Assembly (NCBI GenBank): GCA_949284985.1
Contig: CASDWY010000007.1
Location: 1 to 40,280 of the forward strand
Source of the DNA: an uncultured bacterium
GTDB taxonomy: Bacteria; Cyanobacteriota; Vampirovibrionia; Gastranaerophilales; Gastranaerophilaceae
Direction: 5' to 3'
Length of the DNA stretch: 40,280 nucleotides
The stretch's first letter is position 1. Each line of letters opens with the position of its first letter. The notes beneath the pieces were generated by a model. That model did no database searches and was not told the origin of the DNA. It worked only from the letters and a program-made list of their open reading frames with translations. Both the position numbers and the translations under genes were made by a program. Below, in pieces: positions 1 through 7,226 of this stretch.

Positions 1-147
1 ACCGATAATAGTGAGAGTAATTAAAGTTTCAGCTAAAGTAAAAGCAGCTTTTTTTAGGCTAAACTTATTATATTTAATAAGTTTTTGATTTACATCAACT
101 GTAAAAGCTGTTTTAGTACCGCTAGTGATATAACTGTCAAAGTTCAT
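1..147 (-). CDS. Prepilin-like protein, N-terminal part (runs off left edge)
   Basis: Only the first 49 codons are in the window. They encode a long polar leader of about 35 residues ending in LKKAA, followed by FTLAETLITLTIIG, the start of a class III (type IV pilin/pseudopilin) signal with Glu at +5 of the mature protein. Known for the family: prepilin peptidase cuts before the Phe and the hydrophobic helix then assembles into a pilus or pseudopilus. The residue at -1 is Ala rather than the usual Gly, as in the two other prepilin-like genes of this window. The ATG has a GGAGG six bases upstream. The gene sits behind an elaborate leader (promoter near 386-414, C-tract ORF, terminator at 204-232), so its expression is probably conditional. 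The mature domain is not visible, so adhesin versus pilus subunit cannot be decided. Confidence 0.75.
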   Translation of the reverse strand, partial: MNFDSYITSGTKTAFTVDVNQKLIKYNKFSLKKAAFTLAETLITLTIIG

Positions 148-203
148 ATGAAGCCTCCATATTCAAACAATATTTAACTATACAAGTGAACAAAAGTCCA
201 CAT

Positions 204-232
204 AAAAAATCAAGCCTAATCACTTGGCTTGA
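204..232 (-). terminator. Intrinsic terminator inside the prepilin leader (attenuator candidate)
   Basis: On the minus strand a 7-bp perfect stem (TCAAGCC, loop of 9, GGCTTGA) is followed at once by a run of U residues (plus-strand A run 204-209). It lies between the leader promoter and the prepilin ATG at 147, so it would stop transcription before the gene unless prevented. The stem alone is modest in GC content, so strength is uncertain. Confidence 0.55.
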
Positions 233-270
233 AAAACAACTTGCTAAATCCTTAAAACCCTTGCTACGAC

Positions 271-354
271 TTAGTATTCGGGGGGGGGGGGGCAAGTTAA
301 ATGTACAACAGGAGTGTGTTTTAACTCATTAATCGTATTAAAATTAAGGTGCAT
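271..354 (-). CDS. Short leader ORF with C13 tract (phase-variable candidate)
   Basis: A 27-codon frame starts at ATG 354 with an AGGAG Shine-Dalgarno at 366-362. It runs through the 13-C tract (coding four prolines) and stops two codons later (Glu-Tyr-stop). If the tract had one more C (or two fewer), the frame would continue to 72 codons, cross the terminator at 204-232, and end at a TGA inside the prepilin start region (139-137). This arrangement resembles a contingency locus acting through a leader peptide. Whether the peptide is translated is unknown, and the tract length may be misread in the assembly. Confidence 0.4.
   Translation of the reverse strand: MHLNFNTINELKHTPVVHLTCPPPPEY
280..292. 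repeat. Homopolymeric G13/C13 tract
   Basis: Thirteen consecutive G on the plus strand (C on the coding strand of the leader ORF). In such AT-rich DNA a run of this length is very unlikely by base composition. Long G/C runs are classic slipped-strand mispairing sites in phase-variable surface genes. They are also a common assembly error site. Confidence 0.9.
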
Positions 355-385
355 CAAAACTCTCCTGTTTAAGTATTACTTTCCT

Positions 386-414
386 ATTTTACAAAACTTT
401 TATGAAAAAATCAA
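386..414 (-). promoter_or_regulatory. Candidate sigma70-type promoter for the prepilin leader
   Basis: On the minus strand TTGATT (414-409), a 17-base spacer and TAAAAT (391-386) match the -35/-10 consensus at four and five of six positions. The predicted start near 379 lies just upstream of the AACAGGAG Shine-Dalgarno of the leader ORF, giving an untranslated leader of about 230 bases before the prepilin ATG. Confidence 0.45.
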
Positions 415-453
415 TAATAATTTAAGGATTTTATTTGTTATTTTATATGGTTT

Positions 454-482
454 GGGTTTTGGGTAGGGGTAAAGGTGGGGGG
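454..482 (+). other. G-quadruplex-type G-run cluster
   Basis: Four G runs (3, 3, 4 and 6 G at 454-456, 461-463, 466-469, 477-482) are separated by loops of 4, 2 and 7 bases, which satisfies the usual G3N1-7 quadruplex rule. The cluster lies between the terminator of the gene at 548-1663 and the prepilin promoter. Function unknown. It is notable because the surrounding DNA is strongly AT-rich. Confidence 0.5.
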
Positions 483-496
483 AACTAATTTTTATT

Positions 497-519
497 AAAA
501 AAAAAGGCCTAACGGCCTT
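497..519 (-). terminator. Intrinsic terminator after the AMIN-like protein gene
   Basis: Minus-strand stem AAGGCC / GGCCTT with a 4-base loop (504-519), followed by a U run (plus-strand A 497-505). It lies 29 bases after the stop codon of the gene at 548-1663. Confidence 0.8.
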
Positions 520-547
520 GTGTAATTTGTTGAGTATCGTTTTATTG

Positions 548-1663
548 TTAAATATTTACTTTGTTAATGTTATTTCTTAAACCCATTGCAAGGTCTGAGC
601 GTCCGTTTTTTTCATAAATTTTTGTCATTGATTCAAGAAATTTCATACTATCAACGTTCACAGACTGTTTGGCAGCAAGTGGTTTAGTATTTAATGCAGC
701 GCGTTGATAAAGTTGTGTATTTTGTTTAATATTATTAATTTGAGGTTTTGTTTTTACGGTTGTTTGATTGTAAGTGGTTGTTGGCGTTTTTCTTATTGGT
801 CTAATTGGCGCAGAGGTGTTTTCGTATGGATTTTTTTGAGAGTTTTGATATGAGCGCAGACCATAGTTTATTGATGGAGCAGATGCGTTTTGTGCAATTT
901 TGCTCCTCAAGGAAAGAGTTTCCTTTACACCGGCGTTAAGTTTTTTAGCAATTTCTTTTTCACGTTCTTTTAAGCTTTGAGTAAGTCCAATTGCTTGTTC
1001 TTGACCCGGTTTTAAAAGATTTTTAGCTGCTGTGATTATAATTATTGCCAAACCAATATAGGTTAGCCATTTAAATTGATTATTTTCATTTTGTTGTTGT
1101 GCTTCAGAGTCAGATCCTTTTATTTTTTGTGCAATAGTTACAGGATTGAGCATTGACAATGTATCACTTAAATTTGTGTTTTCTTCTTGTTCATCAATTT
1201 CACTTTCGTTGTAAACGGGTTTATAGTTGTCAATTGGTAAACTAAGATTAATTTTATCTTGTTCAAAGTTTTGGGATTCAACCGGAAGTTCTGTATTTTT
1301 GTATTCAAGGCTTACGTTGCTGTTTTCTATGTCTTGACCTTGAATTTGTATTTTTAAATTGTCTTTTCCATATGGTGTTACGGTGATGTTATTTATATTC
1401 GAAACATCGTTGTAAATTGTGGAAAGATCTTCAGTTGCTTCTGTATTTTTGAGTTCAATCATAAGTTGTTTATCATTTTTCATTGTTTTTTTGAACTCAG
1501 TTTTTTTGTTTGTTTTTAGAATGATGTTATAACCGTTGTTATTGTTAGATGTAATTTCTATTTCAGAAAGATTTACATCTGCGGCAAATACTGTTGGCGA
1601 GATCAACATCATTGCTGCTGTAATAATTAATTTATTTTTAAATTTCCCTAAAACTGTGCCCAT
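548..1663 (-). CDS. Exported bitopic protein with AMIN-like periplasmic domain
   Basis: 371 residues. A signal peptide (about 1-28, ending VFAA) is followed by a beta-rich segment (about 29-122) whose pattern of alternating hydrophobics resembles AMIN domains, which bind peptidoglycan in PilQ and amidases; this is a fold-level impression, not a motif match. A low-complexity acidic linker precedes a transmembrane helix at about 198-215 (WLTYIGLAIIIITA). A basic, Lys/Arg/Gln-rich tail of about 155 residues follows, predicted cytoplasmic, ending in a short amphipathic segment (about 340-365). The start ATG has AGGAG 12 bases upstream and AAGGG closer. It has its own terminator at 497-519 and a 127-base gap upstream, so it is probably monocistronic. 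A role linked to pili or the cell wall is conceivable but not shown. Confidence 0.6.
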   Translation of the reverse strand: MGTVLGKFKNKLIITAAMMLISPTVFAADVNLSEIEITSNNNNGYNIILKTNKKTEFKKTMKNDKQLMIELKNTEATEDLSTIYNDVSNINNITVTPYGKDNLKIQIQGQDIENSNVSLEYKNTELPVESQNFEQDKINLSLPIDNYKPVYNESEIDEQEENTNLSDTLSMLNPVTIAQKIKGSDSEAQQQNENNQFKWLTYIGLAIIIITAAKNLLKPGQEQAIGLTQSLKEREKEIAKKLNAGVKETLSLRSKIAQNASAPSINYGLRSYQNSQKNPYENTSAPIRPIRKTPTTTYNQTTVKTKPQINNIKQNTQLYQRAALNTKPLAAKQSVNVDSMKFLESMTKIYEKNGRSDLAMGLRNNINKVNI

Positions 1664-1790
1664 TTCCCTTTTTTACTCCTTGTGGAATGATTTCACTCAA
1701 CATTGTGATTTAATCATATGTTTTTTGGGGTATTTGGACATCAACCAAAGGGTTAAAGTTTAACCTAAACCTTTTGGTCTATATGGGAAA

Positions 1791-2348
1791 TTAAAGCTCA
1801 AAAGTCATTGATTTGTTAAGTATACGATCAAGACGGAAATAACTTTGGTAAACTTTTGCTTTATTCATTCTTTCTATCCAGTCATTTTTTACAGCGTTAT
1901 AGTTTTGGGGGTTTTTGTTAATGTAGTGCATGGAAAGTGCACCCTCAAATGATTGCGTTGTGCGTAAAAGTTCACAATGAGCAGGCATTGTTTTATTTGC
2001 TTGGACGCACCAACTCGACATTGATTCTTCCGGATCAAGTCTTAGGTATTCGACTTTTATGGTCGAATTTCTTTTTTCTACGTCTTTAAGCAGATATAGC
2101 ATTAGACTTTTTGCTGCCATGTTGCGTTTTTGGCTCCATTTGAATGTGTGAAAAATAACGCTTTCTTCCCAGTTATTGGCATTGTATCCTTGTCGGATAA
2201 ATTGAACTATTGCGTCATTTTCATTGCTTATGTAGTTAATTTTATACCAATTGCCTGGAAAATCCATTGTAACGGTTTGATATGCTTGAGCAGCGTTTAT
2301 ACTAAAAATTGTGATTAATACTGTAAGAAGTGTTTTAAATAGTTTCAA
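1791..2348 (-). CDS. Exported protein of unknown function
   Basis: I do not recognise a family. An ATG at 2384 opens the frame but has no Shine-Dalgarno. A TTG at 2348 has AGAGG nine bases upstream and gives a textbook signal peptide (MKLFKTLLTVLITIFSINAAQA), so I chose it; the mature protein of about 163 residues begins YQTVTMDF. The mature part is soluble, with two Cys (in SWCV and HCEL) that could form a disulfide in the periplasm, and an aromatic-rich N-terminal region (FPGNWYKINY). The TTG overlaps the last 14 bases of the Nif3-like gene, so it is probably the last gene of the long minus-strand operon starting at 7435. Function cannot be inferred from neighbours. Confidence 0.65.
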   Translation of the reverse strand: MKLFKTLLTVLITIFSINAAQAYQTVTMDFPGNWYKINYISNENDAIVQFIRQGYNANNWEESVIFHTFKWSQKRNMAAKSLMLYLLKDVEKRNSTIKVEYLRLDPEESMSSWCVQANKTMPAHCELLRTTQSFEGALSMHYINKNPQNYNAVKNDWIERMNKAKVYQSYFRLDRILNKSMTFEL

Positions 2349-3075
2349 AAACAGGTTCCTCTTTACTAAAAATAATACTAACATCTGGTGTTTTTATTAT
2401 CTTTTCAAGTGATTTAAGTGCAATTATTTCACTTTCAAAATGCCCAATATCCAAAAGCATAATCTTGCTTTCAAGTGCTTGATGATATTTTATATCTGCT
2501 GTGATAAAACAATCTATTGAATGATTTTCTAATTCGCTAATAAAATCAGCTCCTGCTCCGGCACAAATTGCAATTGTTTTGATTATCGGAGATGGGTGCG
2601 AAATTTTTAGGCTGTTTATGTTTAATGCTTTTTTAACTTTAAGAATAAATTCTTTAGATTTTATTGGAGTTTTTAGTTTTGCGGCTTTGACGTATTCATT
2701 TATTTCTTTAACGGTGCCAATAGATATTTGTGAATTTATTGCTTGAAGCAAAGTTTGTGTAGTGCCGTTTTTGGCTTTATCAAAGTTTGTATGCGCGCTG
2801 TATATTTGAATATTATTTTGTATTGCTTTTATAATAGCTTTATTTTTTATACATTTTAGAGGTTTAAAAATTAGTGGATGGTGGCTAATAATCAAATCAC
2901 AATTGTTGTGAATAGCTTGATTAACTGTTTTTTCTGTGACGTTTAATGTTAGAAATATTTTTTTAGTTGTTTTTATTCCGAGATTAATTTGCCAACCGGA
3001 GTTGTCCCATTCTTCTTGAGTTGTAGTAGGGGCAATTTTTTCTAATTTGTCTATTATTTCTTTAATTTTCGCCAT
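2335..3075 (-). CDS. Nif3-like dinuclear metal centre protein
   Basis: About 246 residues. The start at 3075 was chosen over an upstream ATG (3102) because it has GGAG seven bases upstream and gives the family-typical opening MAKIKEIIDKLEKIAP. Visible family motifs are EEWDNSGW near the N-terminus, the metal-binding ISHHPLIF, AHTNFDKAKNGT in the middle, and GHFESE near the C-terminus, which supplies the remaining His/Glu ligands. Nif3/YbgI proteins form toroidal hexamers with a di-metal site. The 'GTP cyclohydrolase I type 2' label sometimes attached to them is weakly supported. The length is normal for the short form without an inserted PII-like domain. It overlaps coaBC by 14 bases, indicating translational coupling. 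Biological role in this operon unknown. Confidence 0.85.
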   Translation of the reverse strand: MAKIKEIIDKLEKIAPTTTQEEWDNSGWQINLGIKTTKKIFLTLNVTEKTVNQAIHNNCDLIISHHPLIFKPLKCIKNKAIIKAIQNNIQIYSAHTNFDKAKNGTTQTLLQAINSQISIGTVKEINEYVKAAKLKTPIKSKEFILKVKKALNINSLKISHPSPIIKTIAICAGAGADFISELENHSIDCFITADIKYHQALESKIMLLDIGHFESEIIALKSLEKIIKTPDVSIIFSKEEPVFETI

Positions 3076-4252
3076 AAATAAACTCCAAAATTTTTTCTGC
3101 AATAATTTTTTTGGATGTTTTGTCCAGTTTCATAATTTTTAAATTTTTATCTATAATATAAACTTCATTTTCATCACTTGCAAAGCCAATGTCTTTTCTG
3201 GAAACATCATTTGCGACAATGTAATCGCATTGTTTTTTTTGAATTTTGCTTTTAGCGTTTTCCAGTAAATTTTCACTTTCGGCACAAAAACCAACAATAA
3301 TTTGATTATTTGATTTTGTTTTGCAAAGTTCGGTTAAAATATCGGGGTTTCTTGTAAGTTCGATAGTAAAATTATCGTCAGTGGATTCTTTTTTTATTTT
3401 ATGTTTTTGGATTTTTTTAGCTCTAAAGTCTGCAACTGCAGCTGCCATTATGATACAGTCTGCATTTTGTTTTTCTTTTGCAAGAGCAGCTTGCATTTCA
3501 ATTGCACTGGAAACGGTTATTGTTTTGTAGTTGCTCTTGTGATTGAAAGTATTAATTAGTACGACTTCAGCTCCCGAATCATAAGCTGCATCTGCAAGCG
3601 CAACACCCATTTTGCCAGAGGAATAGTTTCCTAAAAATCTTACCGGATCAATATTTTCTCTAGTGCCTCCGGCTGTAATAATTATTTTTTTGTTACTTAA
3701 TTTTTTGTTTTTGTACTTAAGTTTTTCATACGTTTTTTCACAAATTTGTTCAATCGGACAAAGTCTGCCAACGCCTGATGTTCCGCAAGCCAAAAACCCT
3801 GCTTCCGGGTATAAGATATTGTAGTTAAGTTTTTCAAGTTTTTTTATGTTTTCTTTTATTATTGGGTTATTCCACATTTCACAATTCATAGCAGGCGCTA
3901 TAATGATTGGTTTTGAAAATGCGCATACAATTGAAGTTAAAAGGTTATCGCAAATTCCGTTTGCAATTTTGGATATTGTGTTTGCACTTGCAGGTGCAAT
4001 TACAAATATGTCTGCCCAATTTCCAAGAGAAATATGTTCTGGGAAAAGATTGTCCGTTTCAAATTGTTTTATATAAACCGGATTGTTTGATAATGTACGA
4101 ACGGTTAGAGGGGTTACAAAGTTTGTTGCGTTTTCCGTCATTATAACTTTTATATTTGCGTTGTTTTTTTTGTAAAGTCTAATGAGTTCAATAATTTTGT
4201 ATGCAGCTATTCCGCCAGTTATACCGATTAATATATTTTTATTTTTAAACAT
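3062..4252 (-). CDS. coaBC: CoaBC: phosphopantothenoylcysteine synthetase/decarboxylase
   Basis: Bifunctional enzyme of coenzyme A synthesis, joining cysteine to 4'-phosphopantothenate (CoaB) and decarboxylating the product (CoaC). The N-terminal flavoprotein half shows GITGGIAAYK, the catalytic His in FPEHISLGNWAD (about residue 73), PAMNCEMW (about 120-127) and the Cys in LACGTSGVGR (about 156). The C-terminal half begins around residue 188 with IIITAGGTRE and contains GNYSSGKMG, AAAVADFRAKK with the conserved Lys, and NDVSRKDIGF. About 396 residues, a normal length. I used ATG 4252, which overlaps the gmk stop (ATGTTTAA). A TTG at 4267 is the alternative. Sits in the vor-gmk-coaBC run; gmk next to coaBC is a common bacterial pairing. 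Confidence 0.95.
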   Translation of the reverse strand: MFKNKNILIGITGGIAAYKIIELIRLYKKNNANIKVIMTENATNFVTPLTVRTLSNNPVYIKQFETDNLFPEHISLGNWADIFVIAPASANTISKIANGICDNLLTSIVCAFSKPIIIAPAMNCEMWNNPIIKENIKKLEKLNYNILYPEAGFLACGTSGVGRLCPIEQICEKTYEKLKYKNKKLSNKKIIITAGGTRENIDPVRFLGNYSSGKMGVALADAAYDSGAEVVLINTFNHKSNYKTITVSSAIEMQAALAKEKQNADCIIMAAAVADFRAKKIQKHKIKKESTDDNFTIELTRNPDILTELCKTKSNNQIIVGFCAESENLLENAKSKIQKKQCDYIVANDVSRKDIGFASDENEVYIIDKNLKIMKLDKTSKKIIAEKILEFIYGEN

Positions 4253-4823
4253 TTTGGTATCCGTCAAATATTTTTTGTAGTTCTTTTAGTGCTGTTTCAA
4301 TATTATCATTTATAATGCGGTGAGTAAACAATTTGGATGTTTCAAATTCTTGTTTTACTACAGCGAGACGTTTTTGTATAGCTTTTTCAGTTTCTGTGCC
4401 ACGCCCCCTAAGCCTTTTTTCAAGATCTTCAAGAGAGGGAGGCAAAATAAATATAAACTCAGCTTGAGGAAATTTTTTCATAACCTGTAAGGCTCCTTGA
4501 GTTTCAATTTCAAGAATTAAATTTTCACCTTTGTTTAGAGTTTTTTCAACGTAGGAAGCTTTTGTCCCGTAGTAGTTTTCAGAAAATTGAGCCCATTCTA
4601 AAAATTCACCATTTTTTATAGCAGTTTCAAAGTCTTTTTTTGTTGTAAAAAAATAGTTTACACCATCTTGTTCGCCTGGGCGTGGAGTACGAGTTGTAAA
4701 TGAAACAGAAAGTTTAACTTGTGGGTTTTTTTCAAGAAATGACTTTATTAAGGTGCCTTTGCCAACACCTGATGAACCGGATATTACAAATAATTTCCCT
4801 TGTTTATTCATGTTTTTACTCAC
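4245..4823 (-). CDS. gmk: Guanylate kinase
   Basis: Phosphorylates GMP (or dGMP) to GDP with ATP. The P-loop GSSGVGKGT lies at about residues 16-24, followed by the GMP-binding stretch SFTTRTPRPGEQDGVNYFF, the EFLEWAQF segment and YGT. The lid RLRGRGTET and the conserved HRIINDN near the C-terminus are present. 192 residues, normal. The frame opens with GTG at 4823. ATG 4811, four codons in, is an equally plausible start because neither has a clear Shine-Dalgarno. It begins eight bases after the gamma-subunit gene and overlaps coaBC, so it is co-transcribed with both. Confidence 0.95.
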   Translation of the reverse strand: MSKNMNKQGKLFVISGSSGVGKGTLIKSFLEKNPQVKLSVSFTTRTPRPGEQDGVNYFFTTKKDFETAIKNGEFLEWAQFSENYYGTKASYVEKTLNKGENLILEIETQGALQVMKKFPQAEFIFILPPSLEDLEKRLRGRGTETEKAIQKRLAVVKQEFETSKLFTHRIINDNIETALKELQKIFDGYQNV

Positions 4824-4830
4824 ATAATAT

Positions 4831-5391
4831 TTAGTGACAAACTGGTAATTTAATATATTCTGAGCCTTTTTGGATTGCTAATTCATTTATTTCTAAAAGT
4901 TTTGCTTTTGATGCAGAAATAATGTTTCGAATTACCTTTTTAAGGCTTTCTATTTTAACAATTTTAGTTTTTTCAATAAATGCACTAAGCATAACTACGT
5001 TAGCGCATTTTATTTCTCCAATTTTGGCAGCAATTTCGTTAGCAGGAATGTATAAGTAATTTATATCTGTTCTTTTTTCGTGCCCCTTGTATAATGATGA
5101 ATTTACAATGAGAGTGCCTCCAGGTTTAATTTTCATTTCAAATTTTTCAACAGATTGTGCATTAAGTGCTATAACATAATCTGGTGTTTGTTGATACGGT
5201 GAGGCAACTTCTTCGTTTGCAATAACAATTGTACAATTTGCTGTTCCACCTCTCATTTCAGCTCCATAAGACGGAAGCCAAGTGACGTATTTATCTTCGT
5301 CCATTGCGCAGTTCGAAATAGCCATTCCTATAAAAAGGACACCTTGTCCTCCGTAACCTGATATTATTAAACTTGATTCTTTTACTGCCAT
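4831..5391 (-). CDS. 2-oxoacid:ferredoxin oxidoreductase, gamma subunit
   Basis: 186 residues of the POR gamma-domain family. The N-terminal GYGGQGVLFIG (about 12-22) and the SYGAEMRGGTANCTIVI segment (about 41-57) are diagnostic of the KorC/VorC/PorC gamma subunit. Together with alpha, beta and a ferredoxin-type delta subunit encoded just upstream it forms the heterotetrameric enzyme that oxidatively decarboxylates a 2-oxoacid to its acyl-CoA, passing electrons to ferredoxin; the reaction is reversible. The start has AAAGG directly upstream, nine bases after the beta-subunit gene. The sequence does not tell whether the substrate is 2-oxoglutarate or a branched-chain 2-oxoacid. Confidence 0.9.
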   Translation of the reverse strand: MAVKESSLIISGYGGQGVLFIGMAISNCAMDEDKYVTWLPSYGAEMRGGTANCTIVIANEEVASPYQQTPDYVIALNAQSVEKFEMKIKPGGTLIVNSSLYKGHEKRTDINYLYIPANEIAAKIGEIKCANVVMLSAFIEKTKIVKIESLKKVIRNIISASKAKLLEINELAIQKGSEYIKLPVCH

Positions 5392-5400
5392 ATCCTTTAC

Positions 5401-6150
5401 CTATTTGCTAGTTTTATCTTTATATATACCTAAGGGGAACACAGGGTAGAGTTCTTCTCTGATTCTTTTATGTGCTTCTTGTGGAGAAAGTTTCCAATTT
5501 GTCGGGCATGTTGATAAGATTTCAATTAAAGATGCTCCTTGGTTATTTATTTGGGATTCAAAAGCTTTTTTTATCATTTTTTTGGTATTTTCAATTTCTT
5601 TTGAACTGTCTAGTGAACATCTTGCAACAAAAGCTGCACCGTCACAAATAGAAGCCATTTCACATATTTTTATTGGATAACCTTGAAGGTTGGGGTCTCT
5701 TCCATTTATAGTTGTAGTTGTTTTTTGTCCTATGATTGTTGTGGGTGCCATTTGCCCGCCTGTCATGCCGTAGTTTGTATTATTTATGCAGATTGCTGTA
5801 ACTTTTTCTCCTCTTGAAAGTCCATGCATGCTTTCTCCAAGTCCAATTGATGCAAAATCTCCATCTCCTTGGTAGGTAAATACAAATTTATCCGGTTTTG
5901 ATCTTTTTACACCTGTTGCTACGGCTAAAGCTCTTCCATGCGGAGCTTCTATAATATCTAAATTGTAATAGTCGTTAAGAAAAACCGAACAACCTATAGA
6001 ACTTACTACAATGGTTTTTTCTACTAAATTAAGCTCGTCAAGGAGTTCTGCAATTATTCTAATTGCAACGCCATGATCACATCCCGGGCAAAATGTTACG
6101 TTACAATCTTTTTGAATGCTGCTTGGTTTTTGAAATACAAGTGTTTCCAT
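5401..6150 (-). CDS. 2-oxoacid:ferredoxin oxidoreductase, beta (ThDP) subunit
   Basis: 249 residues. The thiamine-diphosphate site is visible as GDGDFASIG (about 95-103) with the Mg-binding NNTNYGMTGGQ (about 123-133). The N-terminal FCPGCDHG (about 20-27) and Cys54 (SSIGCSVF) supply Cys residues typical of beta subunits that hold an iron-sulfur cluster. This subunit carries out the decarboxylation step. The C-terminal ILSTCPTNW segment is also family-typical. Lies between the alpha and gamma genes with gaps of five and nine bases. Confidence 0.93.
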   Translation of the reverse strand: METLVFQKPSSIQKDCNVTFCPGCDHGVAIRIIAELLDELNLVEKTIVVSSIGCSVFLNDYYNLDIIEAPHGRALAVATGVKRSKPDKFVFTYQGDGDFASIGLGESMHGLSRGEKVTAICINNTNYGMTGGQMAPTTIIGQKTTTTINGRDPNLQGYPIKICEMASICDGAAFVARCSLDSSKEIENTKKMIKKAFESQINNQGASLIEILSTCPTNWKLSPQEAHKRIREELYPVFPLGIYKDKTSK

Positions 6151-6155
6151 AAAAT

Positions 6156-7226
6156 TTATTTTAAACCTTCCATTTGTTTCTTTATTTCTTCCAAAAGTTC
6201 TTCCGGGGTAAAGTAAAAACCTGCAGGTCGACCATAAAATTCTACTTTTGCTTGTCCGGAAACTGACATTTTTACATCTTCAAGCATTTGTCCCATGTTC
6301 ATTTCTATATCCAAAATAAGCTTTTTACCGGTTGCAAATTTGTATAGCTCTTTTTCTGGGAATGGCCAAAGGGTTATTGGACGGAATAAGCCAACCTTTA
6401 ATCCGGCTTCTCGTGCTTGTTTTACTGCTGCTTGGGCAATTCTTGCCACACTTCCAAATGCAGTAATTAGAATTTCGGCATCTTCTGCATAAAGTGTTTT
6501 ATACTCAATTTCATTTTGTTTTATTATGTCATATTTTTTGAATAGTTCTAAAACTTTTTTTTCTAAAACTTCTTCAGAACGGTGGATTGAACCAATCCAG
6601 CGACCCGGACGTCCCTTTGCACCGTCTAATGCCCAATCGCTGTTGTCTATTTCTTCGTATGGATAATCATATAAAACAGCAGGTTCCATCATTTGTCCCA
6701 GCAAGCCGTCTGCTAGCAAAAATACAATGGTTCTGTATTTTTGTGCAAGGTAAAATGCTTTATATGTATAATCAATCATTTCTTGTACAGTTGCTGGTGC
6801 AAGAGTTAGGGTTTTGTAGTCACCGTTTCCGCCACCTTTAACTGTTTGGAAGTAGTCACCTTGCGATGGGAAAATATATCCTAATGCCGGGCCGGCACGC
6901 ATTACTGAAACAACAACTGCAGGTATATTATCTGCTGCTATATAAGAGATTCCTTCTTGCATTAATGCAATTGCTAATGATGATGAGGAAGTCATTGCTT
7001 TTGTACCTGTTGAGGCTGCGCCAAGAAGCATGTTTATTGCGGCAACTTCGCTTTCGGCTTGTAAAAAAACTCGTCCCCTTGCCGGCATTTCTACGCTTAA
7101 AAATTCTCCAATTTCGTTTTGGGGAGTAATAGGATAACCAAAATAACATTGACATCCTGCGTTTATAGCTGCTTTTGCTATTGCATGATTGCCTTTTAGT
7201 AACACTTTTTCTGCTGTTTTTGTCAT
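6156..7226 (-). CDS. vorB: 2-oxoacid:ferredoxin oxidoreductase, alpha subunit (VorB/KorA type)
   Basis: About 356 residues from ATG 7226, chosen because the open frame extends upstream only into the ferredoxin gene and this ATG overlaps its stop (TAATG). The opening KVLLKGNHAIAKAAINAGC, then YFGYPITPQNEI, FLQAESEVAAINM, MTSSSS, GYIFPSQGDYFQ and LLADGLLGQMMEP, follow the pyrimidine-binding alpha subunit closely. As I recall the family, this subtype is usually annotated 3-methyl-2-oxobutanoate (2-oxoisovalerate) oxidoreductase VorB in anaerobes, with 2-oxoglutarate the main alternative. Role: provide acyl-CoA and reduced ferredoxin from amino-acid-derived 2-oxoacids, or run in reverse for carboxylation. 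Substrate assignment is inference. Confidence 0.9.
   Translation of the reverse strand: MTKTAEKVLLKGNHAIAKAAINAGCQCYFGYPITPQNEIGEFLSVEMPARGRVFLQAESEVAAINMLLGAASTGTKAMTSSSSLAIALMQEGISYIAADNIPAVVVSVMRAGPALGYIFPSQGDYFQTVKGGGNGDYKTLTLAPATVQEMIDYTYKAFYLAQKYRTIVFLLADGLLGQMMEPAVLYDYPYEEIDNSDWALDGAKGRPGRWIGSIHRSEEVLEKKVLELFKKYDIIKQNEIEYKTLYAEDAEILITAFGSVARIAQAAVKQAREAGLKVGLFRPITLWPFPEKELYKFATGKKLILDIEMNMGQMLEDVKMSVSGQAKVEFYGRPAGFYFTPEELLEEIKKQMEGLK

Noticed and set aside
280..292. G13 tract as pure sequencing noise
   Set aside because: Cannot be excluded, but the tract sits in a leader ORF with a good ribosome site, a promoter and a terminator, so biological meaning is more likely than for an isolated run. 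Exact length is uncertain.
1743..1777. Terminator after the exported protein gene at 1791-2348
   Set aside because: A GGTTAAA/TTTAACC palindrome and an outer ACCAAA/TTTGGT pairing exist, but the loop is too tight and no U run follows on the minus strand.
6866..7155. Long open frames antisense and out of frame to the oxidoreductase alpha gene
   Set aside because: They are by-products of codon bias in the real gene; no ribosome sites, signal sequences or family motifs.
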